Positions 33,779 through 44,932 of a DNA stretch of 64,000 nt are shown in pieces. The notes beneath the pieces are model-generated. The model was not told the origin of the DNA. It saw only the letters and a program-made list of their open reading frames with translations, and searched no databases. The translations under genes were made by a program, and so were the position numbers. Source of the stretch: Parabacteroides sp. (GTDB lineage: Bacteria; Bacteroidota; Bacteroidia; Bacteroidales; Tannerellaceae); contig JAQVCX010000002.1 in the NCBI GenBank assembly GCA_028689545.1, positions 1-64,000 on the forward strand. The letters are read 5' to 3'. Position 1 is the first letter of the stretch. Every line of letters begins with the position of its first letter.

Positions 33779-36700
33779 ATGTCTTCAACAGCTGAAAACC
33801 AAAGAGTTAATTTTGCTTCGATAAAGAATCAGTTCCCGTATCCGGACTTTCTCGAAGTTCAATTGAAGTCGTTCCAAGACTTTCTTCAACTTGACACTCC
33901 TCCTGAAAAGAGAAAGAAGGAGGGATTGTATAAGGTATTTGCCGAGAATTTCCCGATTGCGGATACCCGTAACAATTTTGTGTTGGAGTTCTTAGATTAC
34001 TATATAGATCCGCCTCGTTACTGTATCGATGAGTGTATTGCTCGCGGGTTAACTTATAGCGTGCCTTTAAAAGCGAAGTTAAAACTGTATTGTACGGATC
34101 CGGATCATGAGGACTTCGATACGGTGATTCAAGATGTATACTTGGGTCCGATTCCGTATATGACGGACAGAGGTACTTTCGTTATCAATGGTGCCGAGCG
34201 TGTTGTCGTGTCTCAGTTGCACCGTTCTCCGGGCGTATTCTTCGGACAAAGCACGCACGCAAACGGAACGAAGTTGTACTCCGCACGTATTATCCCGTTC
34301 AAGGGGTCATGGATCGAGTTCGCTACGGACATCAATAATGTGATGTACGCTTACATCGACCGTAAAAAGAAATTGCCTGTAACTACTCTTTTGAGAGCTA
34401 TTGGTTTTGAAAGCGATAGAGATATTCTTGAAATCTTCAACCTCGCGGAAGAGGTTAAGGTAACGAAAACAAATCTGAAGAAGTTTATCGGACGTAAGCT
34501 GGCCGCTCGTGTTTTGAAGACTTGGGTGGAGGATTTCGTAGATGAGGATACCGGTGAGGTGGTTTCTATTGAACGTAACGATGTAATCATCGACCGTGAG
34601 TCTGTATTGGATAGCGACAATATTGAGGCTATCTTGGATTCAGGCACGCAAAATATCTTGTTGCATCGTGAGGACCAGAATTTGTCCGACTATGCTATCA
34701 TATATAATACACTCCAGAAAGACCCGAGTAACTCCGAGAAGGAAGCTGTGTTGTATATCTACCGACAGTTGAGAAACGCGGAGCCGGCTGATGAGGCCAG
34801 CGCACGCGAGGTTATCACGAATCTGTTCTTCTCAGAGAAACGTTATGATCTGGGTGAGGTAGGACGTTACAGAATCAACAAGAAGTTAGGCCTTACTACA
34901 AGTGCTGATGTTAAGGTCTTGACGAAAGAAGATATTATCGAGATCATCAAGTACCTAATCGAGTTGATTAACTCGAAGGCTATCGTGGATGATATCGACC
35001 ACTTGAGCAACCGTCGTGTACGTACGGTTGGCGAGCAATTGTATAACCAATTCGGTATTGGTTTGGCTCGTATGTCACGTACAGTTCGTGAGCGTATGAA
35101 CGTTCGCGATAATGAGGTGTTTACTCCGATTGATTTGATCAATGCGAAGACGATTTCTTCCGTGGTTAACTCTTTCTTCGGAACGAATGCCTTGTCTCAG
35201 TTCATGGACCAGACGAACCCGTTGGCGGAGATTACGCATAAGCGTCGTTTATCAGCCCTAGGTCCGGGTGGTTTGTCTAGAGAGCGTGCCGGATTCGAGG
35301 TTCGTGACGTTCACTATACGCACTATGGTCGTCTTTGTCCGATTGAGACCCCGGAAGGTCCGAACATCGGTTTGATCTCTTCTCTATGTGTATACGCTAA
35401 GATCAACGATCTTGGTTTCATCTCGACTCCGTACCGTAAGGTGGCAGATGGAAAGGTTGACTTCTCTGAGGAAGGCTTGCAATACTATACGGCGGAGGAA
35501 GAGGAAGAGTTGACAATCGCTCAAGGTAACGCTCCTTTGGATGATAACGGTAAGTTTATCCGTGATAAGGTGAAGGCTCGTTTCGAGGCTGACTTCCCGG
35601 TTGTTGCTCCTTCTGAGCTTGACTTGATGGACGTGGCTCCGCAGCAGATCGCTTCTATCGCGGCTTCTTTGATCCCATTCTTGGAACACGATGACGCTAA
35701 CCGTGCGTTGATGGGATCTAACATGATGCGCCAGGCGGTTCCTTTGTTGCGTACGGACGCTCCGATTGTTGGTACCGGTATCGAGGCGCAGGTTGCCCGT
35801 GATTCTCGTACTCAGATTATGGCTGAGCGTGAGGGCGAGGTTGTGTTCGTTGATGCTACTTGTATCAAGATTAAATATGACCGCACGGAGGACGAGGAAT
35901 TCGTTAGCTTCGAGGATGCGGTTAAGACATATAATATCCCGAAATGGCGTAAGACCAACCAGAGCACGACGGTCGATTTGAAACCGATCTGTCATCGCGG
36001 ACAACGTGTGAAAGTAGGCGATATCCTTACCGAGGGTTACTCAACCCAGAAAGGCGAGCTTGCTTTGGGACGTAACGTGAAGGTGGCTTACATGCCTTGG
36101 AAGGGTTATAACTATGAGGATGCTATCGTGTTGAACGAGCGTATGGTTCGCGAGGACTTCTTTACGTCTGTTCACGTTGACGAGTATATCCTTGAGGTAC
36201 GTGAGACGAAGCGTGGTATGGAGGAATTGACTTCCGATATCCCTAACGTTAGCGAAGAGGCTACCAAGGATTTGGATGAGAAAGGTATCGTTCGTGTAGG
36301 TGCTCGTATCGAGCCGGGTGATATCTTGATCGGTAAGATTACTCCGAAGGGAGAGTCTGACCCATCTCCGGAGGAAAAGCTGTTGCGTGCTATCTTTGGT
36401 GACAAGGCGGGTGATGTGAAGGATGCTTCCTTGAAGGCTACTCCGTCTTTGCGCGGTGTGGTTATCAATACCGCTTTATTCTCAAAGGCTGTCAAGAAAC
36501 GTAAATCCAGATTGACTGATAAGGCGATCCTGCCGAAGTTGGACGAGGAATACGAAGAAAAGATGGCTAACTTGAAGACTTTATTGGTTGATAAGTTGTT
36601 AGCGCTTACAAACGGTAAGGTTTCTCAAGGTGTTAAAGACTATATGAATACGGAGATTATCGCTAAGGGTGCTAAGTTTACCCGCAAATCTCTGGAAGAA

Positions 36701-37591
36701 TTGGATTATAACTCCATCCAAGTAAGCAAGTGGACGGCAGACGCTCAGAAGAATGAGTTGATCAAGCAGGTTGTCTTGAATTACTTGAAGAAGTACAAGG
36801 AGATTGACGCTGAGTTGAGACGTCGTAAGTTCGACTTGACGATCGGTGATGAGCTACCGACAGGTATCGTACAGATGGCTAAGGTTTATATCGCCAAGAA
36901 ACGTAAGATTCAGGTAGGTGATAAGATGGCCGGTCGCCACGGTAACAAGGGTATCGTATCAAAGATCGTTCGTCAGGAGGATATGCCGTTCTTGGAAGAC
37001 GGTACTCCGGTGGATATCTGCTTGAACCCGTTGGGTGTGCCTTCTCGTATGAACTTGGGACAGATTTTCGAGGCTGTGTTGGCTTGGGCCGGACGTGAGT
37101 TGGACGTTAAGTTCGCTACTCCGATCTTCGATGGCGCTACTTTGGATGATTTGAACGAATGGACAGACAAGGCAGGTATTCCTCGCTATGGTAAGTCTTA
37201 TTTGTATGATGGCGGTACTGGTGAGCGTTTCGACCAACCGGCTACGGTGGGTGTGACTTACTTCTTGAAGTTGGGGCACATGGTTGACGATAAGATGCAT
37301 GCCCGTTCAATCGGTCCGTACTCTTTGATTACGCAACAGCCGTTAGGTGGTAAGGCACAGTTCGGTGGTCAGCGTTTTGGAGAGATGGAGGTTTGGGCAC
37401 TGGAAGCCTTTGGTGCCGCTCATGTTCTTCAGGAAATTCTTACGATTAAGTCTGACGATGTCGTAGGACGTTCCAAGGCTTATGAGGCGATCGTGAAAGG
37501 TGATCCGATGCCACAGCCGGGTATCCCTGAATCTCTGAATGTATTATTGCACGAGTTGAGAGGACTTGGTTTGAGTTTCACTCTAGATTAA
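33779..37591 (+). CDS. rpoB: RNA polymerase subunit beta
   Basis: A 1270-residue catalytic subunit of RNA polymerase. Landmark segments are present: the rifampicin pocket around [30 protein letters not shown], given here in two pieces as [12 protein letters not shown] and [10 protein letters not shown], then [10 protein letters not shown], the [13 protein letters not shown] motif and the C-terminal [11 protein letters not shown]. The residues at the usual rifampicin-contact sites (Q, D, H, R, S) appear to be the sensitive type. Length fits Bacteroidetes. rpoC follows after 76 bases that contain a small hairpin. Confidence 0.98.
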   Translation: MSSTAENQRVNFASIKNQFPYPDFLEVQLKSFQDFLQLDTPPEKRKKEGLYKVFAENFPIADTRNNFVLEFLDYYIDPPRYCIDECIARGLTYSVPLKAKLKLYCTDPDHEDFDTVIQDVYLGPIPYMTDRGTFVINGAERVVVSQLHRSPGVFFGQSTHANGTKLYSARIIPFKGSWIEFATDINNVMYAYIDRKKKLPVTTLLRAIGFESDRDILEIFNLAEEVKVTKTNLKKFIGRKLAARVLKTWVEDFVDEDTGEVVSIERNDVIIDRESVLDSDNIEAILDSGTQNILLHREDQNLSDYAIIYNTLQKDPSNSEKEAVLYIYRQLRNAEPADEASAREVITNLFFSEKRYDLGEVGRYRINKKLGLTTSADVKVLTKEDIIEIIKYLIELINSKAIVDDIDHLSNRRVRTVGEQLYNQFGIGLARMSRTVRERMNVRDNEVFTPIDLINAKTISSVVNSFFGTNALSQFMDQTNPLAEITHKRRLSALGPGGLSRERAGFEVRDVHYTHYGRLCPIETPEGPNIGLISSLCVYAKINDLGFISTPYRKVADGKVDFSEEGLQYYTAEEEEELTIAQGNAPLDDNGKFIRDKVKARFEADFPVVAPSELDLMDVAPQQIASIAASLIPFLEHDDANRALMGSNMMRQAVPLLRTDAPIVGTGIEAQVARDSRTQIMAEREGEVVFVDATCIKIKYDRTEDEEFVSFEDAVKTYNIPKWRKTNQSTTVDLKPICHRGQRVKVGDILTEGYSTQKGELALGRNVKVAYMPWKGYNYEDAIVLNERMVREDFFTSVHVDEYILEVRETKRGMEELTSDIPNVSEEATKDLDEKGIVRVGARIEPGDILIGKITPKGESDPSPEEKLLRAIFGDKAGDVKDASLKATPSLRGVVINTALFSKAVKKRKSRLTDKAILPKLDEEYEEKMANLKTLLVDKLLALTNGKVSQGVKDYMNTEIIAKGAKFTRKSLEELDYNSIQVSKWTADAQKNELIKQVVLNYLKKYKEIDAELRRRKFDLTIGDELPTGIVQMAKVYIAKKRKIQVGDKMAGRHGNKGIVSKIVRQEDMPFLEDGTPVDICLNPLGVPSRMNLGQIFEAVLAWAGRELDVKFATPIFDGATLDDLNEWTDKAGIPRYGKSYLYDGGTGERFDQPATVGVTYFLKLGHMVDDKMHARSIGPYSLITQQPLGGKAQFGGQRFGEMEVWALEAFGAAHVLQEILTIKSDDVVGRSKAYEAIVKGDPMPQPGIPESLNVLLHELRGLGLSFTLD

Positions 37592-37607
37592 TTCAATAAC
37601 AATAAAG

Positions 37608-37635
37608 AAGTAGGTGGGCTACGGCCCGTCTACTT
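37608..37635 (+). other. Intercistronic hairpin between rpoB and rpoC
   Basis: A 12-bp stem, AAGTAG then GTGGGC paired with GCCCGT then CTACTT, with two wobble pairs, closes on a TACG tetraloop. There is no T run after it, so it is more likely an mRNA stability or processing element than a terminator. Confidence 0.55.
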
Positions 37636-37667
37636 TATCTGTTGATAACTCTTTATAAATAAACAAT

Positions 37668-40600
37668 ATGGCCTTTAGAAAAGAAAACAAGATAAAGAGT
37701 AACTTTTCAAAAATAACCATCGGTCTGGCATCCCCTGAGGAGATCTTAGAGAACTCCAGCGGTGAGGTTTTGAAACCGGAAACAATTAACTATCGTACGT
37801 ATAAGCCTGAGCGTGACGGTTTGTTCTGTGAGCGTATCTTTGGTCCGATCAAGGACTATGAGTGCCATTGCGGTAAGTACAAGCGTATCCGTTACAAAGG
37901 TATTGTCTGCGATCGTTGTGGAGTGGAAGTTACGGAAAAGAAAGTTCGTCGTGAACGTATGGGACACATCCATTTGGTGGTTCCCGTTGCCCATATTTGG
38001 TATTTCCGTTCTTTGCCTAATAAGATCGGTTACTTGCTAGGTCTTCCTACCAAGAAACTGGATTCCATCATCTATTACGAGCGCTACGTCGTGATCCAGC
38101 CGGGTTGCGTAGATACGGTCGGTGAGTTAGACCTATTATCGGAGGAGGAATATCTGGATATTCTGGATAGCCTTCCAAGAGAAAATCAATTGCTAGAGGA
38201 TACGGATCCGAATAAGTTCATCGCTAAGATCGGCGCTGAGGCTGTTTATGATCTGTTGGCTCGTTTGGACTTGGATTCTCTTTCTTATGAATTGCGTCAC
38301 CGTGCGAGCACGGACACCTCTCAACAGAGAAAGAACGAGGCCTTGAAACGCCTTCAGGTAGTTGAGTCTTTCCGTGCGTCCAGAGGTCGTAACAAACCGG
38401 AATGGATGATCATGAAGGTGATCCCGGTGATCCCTCCCGAACTGCGCCCGTTGGTTCCGTTGGATGGTGGTCGTTTCGCTACTTCAGACTTGAATGATTT
38501 GTATCGTCGTGTTATTATCCGTAATAACCGTTTGAAACGATTGATCGATATTAAGGCCCCGGAAGTGATCTTACGTAATGAGAAACGTATGCTTCAGGAG
38601 TCCGTGGATTCTTTGTTTGACAACTCTCGTAAATCGAGCGCTGTTAAGACAGATGCCAATCGTCCGTTGAAGTCCTTGTCCGACAGTTTGAAGGGTAAAC
38701 AAGGTCGTTTCCGTCAGAACTTGTTGGGTAAGCGTGTTGACTACTCCGCTCGTTCGGTTATTGTCGTAGGTCCGGAATTAAAGATGCACGAGTGCGGTTT
38801 GCCGAAGAATATGGCTGCCGAGCTTTATAAGCCTTTCGTTATCCGTAAATTGATCGAACGCGGTATCGTGAAGACGGTGAAATCCGCTAAGAAGATCGTT
38901 GACCGTAAGGAACCGGTTGTTTGGGATATTTTGGAGTACGTAATGAAAGGTCACCCGGTATTGTTGAACCGTGCCCCGACATTGCACCGTTTGGGTATCC
39001 AAGCGTTCCAGCCGAAATTGATCGAGGGTAAGGCAATCCAGTTGCACCCGTTGGCATGTACGGCATTCAACGCCGACTTCGATGGTGACCAGATGGCTGT
39101 TCACTTGCCGTTGGGCAATGAGGCTGTTTTGGAAGCTCAAATGTTGATGTTGGCTTCTCACAATATCTTGAATCCCGCGAATGGCGCTCCTATCACCGTA
39201 CCTTCTCAGGATATGGTACTTGGTTTGTATTACATTACCAAGTTACGTAAGGGCTCACTAGGTGAAGGCTTGACTTTCTATGGTGTTGAAGAGGCTACGA
39301 TCGCTTACAATGAGAAACGTTTGGACATCCATGCTCCGATCCATGTTTACGTGGAGGATTTGGATGAGAACGGTAACTTGGTGAAGACGATGCTCGAGAC
39401 TTCCGTAGGTCGTTTGATGGTAAATGAGTTCGTTCCGAAAGAGATTGGTTATGTAAACGAGGTGTTGGGTAAGAAGTCTCTTCGCGACATCATCGGTCGG
39501 GTAATCAAGGCTTGTGGTGTGGCTCGTACCGCTCAGTTCTTGGACGATATCAAGAACTTGGGTTACTATATGGCATTCAAGGGTGGTTTGTCCTTCAACT
39601 TAGCGGATGTTCTGATCCCGGCTGAAAAGGATGAGTTGGTTCAGAAGGGATACGATGAGGTTGAGCAGATCATGGCTAACTATAATATGGGTTTCATTAC
39701 CAACAACGAGCGTTATAACCAGATCATCGATACTTGGACACACGTTAATAGTAACTTGTCTAATATCTTGATTAAGCAATTGACGGAGGACAACGATGGA
39801 TTCAACTCAATCTACATGATGATGGATTCCGGTGCCCGTGGTTCTAAGGAGCAGATTCGTCAGTTGTCCGGTATGCGTGGTTTGATGGCGAAACCGCAGA
39901 AGAGTGGTGCTGAAGGTGGTCAGATTATCGAGAACCCGATCCTTTCTAACTTTAAGGAAGGTTTGTCCGTGTTGGAGTACTTTATCTCTACTCACGGTGC
40001 TCGTAAAGGTTTGGCCGATACCGCTTTGAAGACTGCCAACGCGGGTTACTTGACTCGTCGTTTGGTTGACGTCTCTCACGACGTGATCGTAAACGAGGAA
40101 GACTGTGGTACATTGCGTGGTTTGGTTTGTACGGAATTGAAGAATAACGAGGAGGTGATCGCTTCCTTGTATGAGAGAATCTTAGGTCGTGTATCTGTTC
40201 ACGATGTGATCCACCCGATTACAGGCGACGTGATCGTTCGTTCCGGCGAGGAAATACGTGAGGATGCGGCTAAGGCAATCCAAGATTCTCCGATCGAGAG
40301 TGTGGAGATTCGTTCCGTATTGACTTGTGAGTCTAAGAAGGGTGTCTGCGCTAAGTGCTATGGACGTAACTTGGCTACGAACCGTATGGTTCAGAAGGGT
40401 GAGGTTGTCGGTGTAATCGCCGCGCAGTCTATCGGTGAGCCGGGTACACAGTTGACGTTGCGTACATTCCACGTTGGTGGTATTGCGTCCAACATCGCTA
40501 CAGAGAATAATATCACATCTAAATATGATGGTATTTTAGAGATCGACGAGCTTCGAGCTGTTGAGGCTGCGGAGGACGGGAACGGAAAGAAACATTTAGT

Positions 40601-41963
40601 AGTAGTAAGCCGTTTGGCTGAAATGCGTATTGTTGATCCGAACACGAAGATCGTGTTGTTGACTCATAATATACCTTACGGATCTAAGTTGTTCTTCAAC
40701 AGCGGAGATTCGATTAAGAAGGGTGATGTAATCATCGAGTGGGACCCGTTCAATGCCGTAATCGTATCAGAGGTTTCCGGTAAGATCGAGTTCGAGAGCT
40801 TGGTGGAGAACGTAACTTACAAGGTTGAGAGCGATGAGACTACCGGTTTGAAGGAGAAGATCATCATCGAGTCTAAGGATAAGACGAAAGCTCCGGCTGC
40901 TCATATCGTAGACGAGAATGGTAATTACTTGAAGAACTACTCTTTGCCGTTGGGCGCTCACGTGGTGAAAGACAATGGCGATATGATGAAAGCCGGTGAG
41001 GTTTTGGTTAAGATCCCTCGTGCCGTAGGTAAGGCTGGTGATATCACGGGTGGTCTTCCTCGTGTAACCGAGTTGTTCGAGGCTCGTAACCCGTCTAACC
41101 CTGCTGTCGTATCTGAGATTGACGGAGAGGTTGGATTCGGTAAGATCAAACGTGGTAATCGTGAGATCACCGTAACGTCTAAGTTGGGTGAGGTTAAGAA
41201 ATACATGGTTCCTCTGTCTAAACAATTATTGGTTCAGGAGAACGACTATATCCGTGCGGGTATGCCACTATCAGATGGCGCTACCACTCCTTCGGATATC
41301 TTGGCGATCAAAGGTCCGACGGCTGTACAGGAATATATCGTGAATGAGGTTCAGGATGTGTACCGTCTACAGGGTGTGAAGATCAACGATAAGCACTTCG
41401 AGGTTATCGTTCGTCAGATGATGCGTAAGGTAGAGGTGGTTGATCCGGGAGATACTCGCTTCTTGGAGCAGCAGATTGTTGATAAGTTGGAGGTAATGGA
41501 CGAGAACGATCGTATCTGGGGCAAGAAAGTTGTTATGGATCAGGGAGATTCTCAGACATTGCAGGCCGGACAGATCGTGACCGCTCGTAAGTTGAGAGAC
41601 GAGAATAGTATGTTGAAACGTCGTGACCTTAAGTTGGTCGAGGTACGTGACGCTATTCCGGCTACAGCGAACCAGATCCTTCAAGGTATCACGCGTGCCG
41701 CTTTGCAGACCAATAGCTTTATGTCCGCCGCATCTTTCCAAGAGACGACGAAAGTATTGAACGAGGCTGCTATCAACGGAAAGGTAGACCGTTTGGAAGG
41801 TTTGAAAGAGAACGTTATCTGTGGTCACTTGATTCCGGCCGGTACCGGTCAGCGTGAGTTCGATAAACTGATTGTAGGTGCTAAGGATGAGTTCGACCGC
41901 ATCTTCGCGAATCGCAAGAATGTAGTTGATTTCAATGGCATGGACAAAGAAGACGAAGAATAG
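37668..41963 (+). CDS. rpoC: RNA polymerase subunit beta-prime
   Basis: A 1431-residue catalytic subunit. It starts with the zinc site [20 protein letters not shown] (near residues 66-85) and has the catalytic Mg motif NADFDGDQM, the bridge-helix/trigger-loop region, and the second zinc site [13 protein letters not shown]. The active-site loop [12 protein letters not shown] and rudder segments fit Bacteroidetes. It ends with the acidic tail MDKEDEE, and a terminator follows 26 bases later, closing the tuf-to-rpoC block. Confidence 0.98.
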   Translation: MAFRKENKIKSNFSKITIGLASPEEILENSSGEVLKPETINYRTYKPERDGLFCERIFGPIKDYECHCGKYKRIRYKGIVCDRCGVEVTEKKVRRERMGHIHLVVPVAHIWYFRSLPNKIGYLLGLPTKKLDSIIYYERYVVIQPGCVDTVGELDLLSEEEYLDILDSLPRENQLLEDTDPNKFIAKIGAEAVYDLLARLDLDSLSYELRHRASTDTSQQRKNEALKRLQVVESFRASRGRNKPEWMIMKVIPVIPPELRPLVPLDGGRFATSDLNDLYRRVIIRNNRLKRLIDIKAPEVILRNEKRMLQESVDSLFDNSRKSSAVKTDANRPLKSLSDSLKGKQGRFRQNLLGKRVDYSARSVIVVGPELKMHECGLPKNMAAELYKPFVIRKLIERGIVKTVKSAKKIVDRKEPVVWDILEYVMKGHPVLLNRAPTLHRLGIQAFQPKLIEGKAIQLHPLACTAFNADFDGDQMAVHLPLGNEAVLEAQMLMLASHNILNPANGAPITVPSQDMVLGLYYITKLRKGSLGEGLTFYGVEEATIAYNEKRLDIHAPIHVYVEDLDENGNLVKTMLETSVGRLMVNEFVPKEIGYVNEVLGKKSLRDIIGRVIKACGVARTAQFLDDIKNLGYYMAFKGGLSFNLADVLIPAEKDELVQKGYDEVEQIMANYNMGFITNNERYNQIIDTWTHVNSNLSNILIKQLTEDNDGFNSIYMMMDSGARGSKEQIRQLSGMRGLMAKPQKSGAEGGQIIENPILSNFKEGLSVLEYFISTHGARKGLADTALKTANAGYLTRRLVDVSHDVIVNEEDCGTLRGLVCTELKNNEEVIASLYERILGRVSVHDVIHPITGDVIVRSGEEIREDAAKAIQDSPIESVEIRSVLTCESKKGVCAKCYGRNLATNRMVQKGEVVGVIAAQSIGEPGTQLTLRTFHVGGIASNIATENNITSKYDGILEIDELRAVEAAEDGNGKKHLVVVSRLAEMRIVDPNTKIVLLTHNIPYGSKLFFNSGDSIKKGDVIIEWDPFNAVIVSEVSGKIEFESLVENVTYKVESDETTGLKEKIIIESKDKTKAPAAHIVDENGNYLKNYSLPLGAHVVKDNGDMMKAGEVLVKIPRAVGKAGDITGGLPRVTELFEARNPSNPAVVSEIDGEVGFGKIKRGNREITVTSKLGEVKKYMVPLSKQLLVQENDYIRAGMPLSDGATTPSDILAIKGPTAVQEYIVNEVQDVYRLQGVKINDKHFEVIVRQMMRKVEVVDPGDTRFLEQQIVDKLEVMDENDRIWGKKVVMDQGDSQTLQAGQIVTARKLRDENSMLKRRDLKLVEVRDAIPATANQILQGITRAALQTNSFMSAASFQETTKVLNEAAINGKVDRLEGLKENVICGHLIPAGTGQREFDKLIVGAKDEFDRIFANRKNVVDFNGMDKEDEE

Positions 41964-41988
41964 GAACGTTAAATAAACCATAAAGAGA

Positions 41989-42018
41989 GGCTGGCAGAGT
42001 AATCTGCCGGCCTTTTTT
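41989..42018 (+). terminator. Terminator after rpoC
   Basis: A 10-bp stem GGCTGGCAGA/TCTGCCGGCC with a four-base loop is followed by six T residues. It ends the rpoBC transcript. Confidence 0.92.
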
Positions 42019-42029
42019 GTTCTTCCTTA

Positions 42030-42061
42030 TTTGTTTAATAAAGGGATAAGCTTTATTTTTG
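42030..42061 (+). promoter_or_regulatory. Promoter of the exported EEP hydrolase gene
   Basis: TTTG (42030-42033), 20 bases, TATTTTTG (42054-42061). It lies directly after the rpoC terminator and about 60 bases ahead of the ATG at 42121. Confidence 0.78.
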
Positions 42062-42120
42062 TGAGATATCGAAGACCTTGGATAAATACGGAGGCATATA
42101 AATATATAATAATCAATATC

Positions 42121-42984
42121 ATGAAGAGAGTTTTACTTTGTTTAATGGTGGCTTTATTTGCCACTGGTGGCTTATTCGCTAAAAACAACGATGGGAAAAT
42201 GAATGTAATGTCTTATAACATCCGTTACGATAATCCGGGTGATAAGGATAATCAATGGAAATTCAGGAGAGATTACGCCGCTGATTTGGTGAAGTTCCAC
42301 GAGGCGGATGTGTTTGGCGCGCAAGAGGTCTTGAATAATCAACTGAATGATTTGCTGGATCGTTTGCCTGAATATGCTTATGTGGGTGTTGGTCGTGAGG
42401 ATGGTAAGACGAAAGGGGAGTACGCTCCGATATTCTATCGTAAGGATCGTTTCTCCGTTGAGAAAACCGGTAATTTCTGGTTGGCCGAGGATATGAATGC
42501 CGTAGGAAAGAAAGGTTGGGATGCCGCATGCGAGCGTGTAGCTACTTGGGCGATCTTGAAAGATAAGAATACGGGAAAGAAATTCTTCTTCCTGAATACG
42601 CACTTGGATCATATGGGAAAGGTGGCTCGTCATGAAGGAGCTTCTTTGGTATTGGAGCAAGCGAAGGTATTATCCGGTAATTTACCTGTAATCGTGACGG
42701 GTGATTTCAACGCCGCGCCTTCTGATGAGCCGATACAAGTATTGACGAATCCGAGTGATCCTCGTCATTTGACTCATTCCCGTACGATCGCGGGGGTTAC
42801 TTACGGTCCGGAATGGACATTCCATGATTTCGGAAGAATCCCTTACGACAAGCGTGAATGGATCGATTATATCTTCGTGAAAGGAACTATCAAGGTATTG
42901 CGTCATGGCATATTGACTGAAACGTTGAATAACGTGTTCCCTTCAGATCATTGCCCGATAATCAGTACGCTGGTGCTCGAATAA
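42121..42984 (+). CDS. Exported endonuclease/exonuclease/phosphatase family protein
   Basis: A 287-residue hydrolase with a signal peptide (cleavage near GGLFAKN). The EEP fold motifs are clear: MNVMSYNIRYDN with the metal Asn, FGAQEVLNNQ with the metal Glu, NTHLDHMG with the catalytic His/Asp, VTGDFNAAP and FPSDHCPI at the end. The family cleaves phosphodiesters in DNA, sphingomyelin, inositol lipids or sugar phosphates; an extracellular substrate is expected, but which one is not shown. The start at 42121 is preferred over one 30 codons upstream, because it begins the signal peptide and lies correctly behind the promoter. Confidence 0.88.
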   Translation: MKRVLLCLMVALFATGGLFAKNNDGKMNVMSYNIRYDNPGDKDNQWKFRRDYAADLVKFHEADVFGAQEVLNNQLNDLLDRLPEYAYVGVGREDGKTKGEYAPIFYRKDRFSVEKTGNFWLAEDMNAVGKKGWDAACERVATWAILKDKNTGKKFFFLNTHLDHMGKVARHEGASLVLEQAKVLSGNLPVIVTGDFNAAPSDEPIQVLTNPSDPRHLTHSRTIAGVTYGPEWTFHDFGRIPYDKREWIDYIFVKGTIKVLRHGILTETLNNVFPSDHCPIISTLVLE

Positions 42985-42999
42985 AAAAGCTTTGCGGGT

Positions 43000-43884
43000 A
43001 TGGGGAAAGTAGACGTATTGAAGGAAACGACCCCGCTTTCATCAGAAGATTGCTTCTTGGTCATGCAGCGTCCGAAATCGGGGTTTAATTTTCCGTTACA
43101 TGTACACATGGAGTTTGAGTTGAACTATCTGGAGAATGCCGCTGGCGCTATCCGGATAGTTGGCGATTCGATCGAGGAGATCGAGGATCTGGACTTGGTG
43201 TTGATCGCGGGAGGGACGAAGCATGCTTACTCAAACCATAAGTGTCTGTGTAATGGGATCTTTGAGATAACGATACAATTTCATGAATCGTTATTTGACA
43301 GCTTGATCAATAGACGACATTTCAAGACCATGAAGGATATGTTCGATAACGCTTCCAGCGGTCTTGTCTTTAGTCGGGAAATGATACTTGGCATTCAAGA
43401 TAAATTGAAAATGTTGTCGAACGATAACCAGTCGGATTCTTTTAAGAACCTGTTGCGTTTGATCGAGATTCTTAAGATCCTGTCTTTGGATAAGGCCGCC
43501 CGGCGTTTGAATGCCGTGAATACGGTAAAGAATTATAATAATAACGATACCGATCGCTTAGATAGTATCATGTTATATCTGCACGAGAATTATCAAAAAC
43601 GTATCACCTTGTCGGAAGTCGCCAAGTTAACAAATATGAGTGATGCCTCATTGATGCGTTTCTTGAAGAAGTGGACCGGGAAGACATTTATCGATAACCT
43701 GAACGAGATCCGGGTAGCCGAGGCGGTATGCCGCTTGGCCGATACAAGTGACAGTATTTCTGAAATATGTTATCGATGCGGGTTTAATAATCTATCGAAT
43801 TTCAACCGGGTATTCAAACGGCGTAGAGGGAGTACCCCTACAGAGTACAGGGAGAAATATTCCCGTTCGAGGTTTATAATTTAA
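43000..43884 (+). CDS. AraC-family transcriptional regulator
   Basis: A 294-residue regulator. The N-terminal ~100 residues form a cupin-like sensor (FNFPLHVHMEFELNYLENAAG, DLVLIAGGTKHAY). The C-terminal ~100 residues hold two helix-turn-helix units (ITLSEVAKLTNMSDASLMRF and ISEICYRCGFNNLSNFNRVF) in the AraC/XylS pattern. The HVHMEFEL segment carries His and Glu that could bind a metal or sugar. It starts 16 bases after the exported hydrolase stop, so they are probably co-expressed. A hairpin follows at its stop codon. Confidence 0.9.
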   Translation: MGKVDVLKETTPLSSEDCFLVMQRPKSGFNFPLHVHMEFELNYLENAAGAIRIVGDSIEEIEDLDLVLIAGGTKHAYSNHKCLCNGIFEITIQFHESLFDSLINRRHFKTMKDMFDNASSGLVFSREMILGIQDKLKMLSNDNQSDSFKNLLRLIEILKILSLDKAARRLNAVNTVKNYNNNDTDRLDSIMLYLHENYQKRITLSEVAKLTNMSDASLMRFLKKWTGKTFIDNLNEIRVAEAVCRLADTSDSISEICYRCGFNNLSNFNRVFKRRRGSTPTEYREKYSRSRFII

Positions 43885-43905
43885 AACAGGATTTAAAACC
43901 TGTTT
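43884..43905 (+). terminator. Hairpin at the end of the AraC regulator gene
   Basis: AAACAGG and CCTGTTT pair around an ATTTAAAA loop, starting at the stop codon. Only three T residues follow, so termination may be weak. Confidence 0.5.
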
Positions 43906-43960
43906 ACATTGATTTGTGTCAAGTGTTGATGATATAGTATTGCTTATTGCACATATAGTA

Positions 43961-43992
43961 TTTGGTGGTCTTTAGTAAAGCCGTTACTTTTG
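43961..43992 (+). promoter_or_regulatory. Consensus promoter with no gene directly behind it
   Basis: TTTG (43961-43964), 20 bases, TACTTTTG (43985-43992): a full consensus match. No reading frame begins nearby, so it most likely drives a small RNA that ends at the hairpin at 44119-44152. Confidence 0.75.
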
Positions 43993-43998
43993 TGAAGT

Positions 43999-44152
43999 TC
44001 AAGTGAAAGAGATTAGCACTTAAACACAACGGCCTTAACTAAAACGCCAAAACCTATATATCAAACACAAAAGGTATTTTTACATTGGTCTAAAGAATTG
44101 AGAATTAAAAACACAACTAGAAAACGACTGCCTGAGAAGGTGGTCGTTTTTG
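43999..44152 (+). ncRNA. Candidate small RNA (~150 nt)
   Basis: The stretch is bounded by a consensus promoter upstream and, at 44121-44150, an 8-bp stem AAAACGAC/GTCGTTTT with a 14-base loop followed by T residues. It has no plausible reading frame, and the next gene has its own promoter (44173-44202). Internal pairing can be drawn between AAACCT and AGGTATTT-like segments around 44050-44080. It is not recognised as 6S, tmRNA or SRP RNA. Expression and boundaries are inferred only. Confidence 0.5.
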
Positions 44153-44172
44153 CATTTATCGTATCCAATCCC

Positions 44173-44202
44173 TTTGTAACCCGGAATAAATATGTATATT
44201 TG
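44173..44202 (+). promoter_or_regulatory. Promoter of the DUF3467 gene
   Basis: TTTG (44173-44176), 18 bases, TATATTTG (44195-44202), about 43 bases ahead of the ATG at 44245. Spacing is one base short of the usual range. Confidence 0.7.
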
Positions 44203-44244
44203 TCTTCGCAATTTTTAATCACCATAAATTTAAAAAAAGAAAGT

Positions 44245-44559
44245 ATGGAAAACAACAAGCCGGCCAATAACGAGATTCAGATCGAGTTATCTGAAGAGAT
44301 GGCACAAGGAACTTACGCCAATTTGGCTATTATATCTCATTCAAGCTCTGAATTTATCCTGGATTTCATCCGGGTGGTTCCGGGAGCTCCTAAGGCACAA
44401 GTAAAAAGCCGTGTAATCTTGACTCCGGATAACGCACAACGTTTGTTATTCGCTCTGCAAGACAACATCAAGAAATTCGGGGAGCAACTTCAAGCAGGAA
44501 ATAAGGATAATAAAACAGCTAATTTTGAGGACTTCGCAGGTCCGACAGGAGAGGCTTAA
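44245..44559 (+). CDS. DUF3467 family protein
   Basis: A 104-residue cytosolic acidic protein of a family widespread in Bacteroidetes and other bacteria, with no firm function. The typical core is IQIELSEEMAQGTYANLAI, SSSEFILDFIRVVPGAPKAQ, KSRVILTPDNAQRLLFAL. It starts at the ATG at 44245, since a longer frame would run back into the candidate small RNA, and A-rich sequence precedes this ATG. It is often found close to rpoBC in Bacteroidales, as here. Confidence 0.88.
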   Translation: MENNKPANNEIQIELSEEMAQGTYANLAIISHSSSEFILDFIRVVPGAPKAQVKSRVILTPDNAQRLLFALQDNIKKFGEQLQAGNKDNKTANFEDFAGPTGEA

Positions 44560-44580
44560 TAGATTTGTTTTCAGCCATAG

Positions 44581-44622
44581 GAAGAGTACTTTTCTACAGG
44601 AGTAGGGGAGTGCTCTTTTTTT
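44581..44622 (+). terminator. Terminator after the DUF3467 gene
   Basis: AAGAGTACTT pairs with GAGTGCTCTT (two wobbles) around a 16-base loop and is followed by seven T residues. Confidence 0.8.
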
Positions 44623-44690
44623 GTTGGGATGGATAGGTAGTAGCTTGTTTGTCCGTGTTATTTCGTGTCTGTCGGTATATATACAGATCG

Positions 44691-44772
44691 TTTCACAGGG
44701 GTGAAGAGATCGTTTCACGGAGGTGAAGAGATCGTATCACCTAGGTGAAAAGATCGTTTCACCTCCGTGAAA
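44691..44772 (+). repeat. 22-base array, TTTCAC...GTGAA type, four units
   Basis: Units start exactly every 22 bases at 44691, 44713, 44735 and 44757: TTTCACAGGGGTGAAG, TTTCACGGAGGTGAAG, TATCACCTAGGTGAAA and TTTCACCTCCGTGAAA. They are separated by the fixed spacer AGATCG. Each is a TTCAC/GTGAA palindrome around a variable 4-base core. Cores GGAG (unit 2) and CTCC (unit 4) are exact complements. The array lies between convergent genes, downstream of the DUF3467 terminator. Confidence 0.88.
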
Positions 44773-44837
44773 CGATTAGATTGTCCGGTGCTTGTCAATA
44801 ATATCCCCTATGATGGATACGAAAAAGCTTGATGCCT

Positions 44838-44915
44838 ATTCTTAGATACTAACAATGGGCATTCTAAGGTGTTAAGAACGCTTGTTCTAAACACCTTGGA
44901 ATGCCCATCGTAAAG
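44838..44915. repeat. 23-base array folding as a long hairpin
   Basis: Units start at 44838, 44861 and 44884 (ATTCTTAG, ATTCTAAG, GTTCTAAA beginnings), with a partial fourth at 44907. ATGGGCATTC-type and GAATGCCCAT-type segments pair over about 19 bp with one wobble, and AGAAC/GTTCT pair in the loop. It lies 17 bases beyond the end of the argF' gene and may terminate both convergent transcripts. The AATGCCCATCGTAA core is shared with the array at 13675. Confidence 0.75.
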
Positions 44916-44932
44916 AATGCGCTATCTCGATC

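Noticed and set aside
35384..36004. Minus-strand frames opposite rpoB
   Set aside because: They are antisense shadows within a highly conserved gene, produced by its codon bias.
37608..37635. Hairpin between rpoB and rpoC as a terminator
   Set aside because: No T run follows, and rpoC must be transcribed through it, since no promoter was found in the gap.
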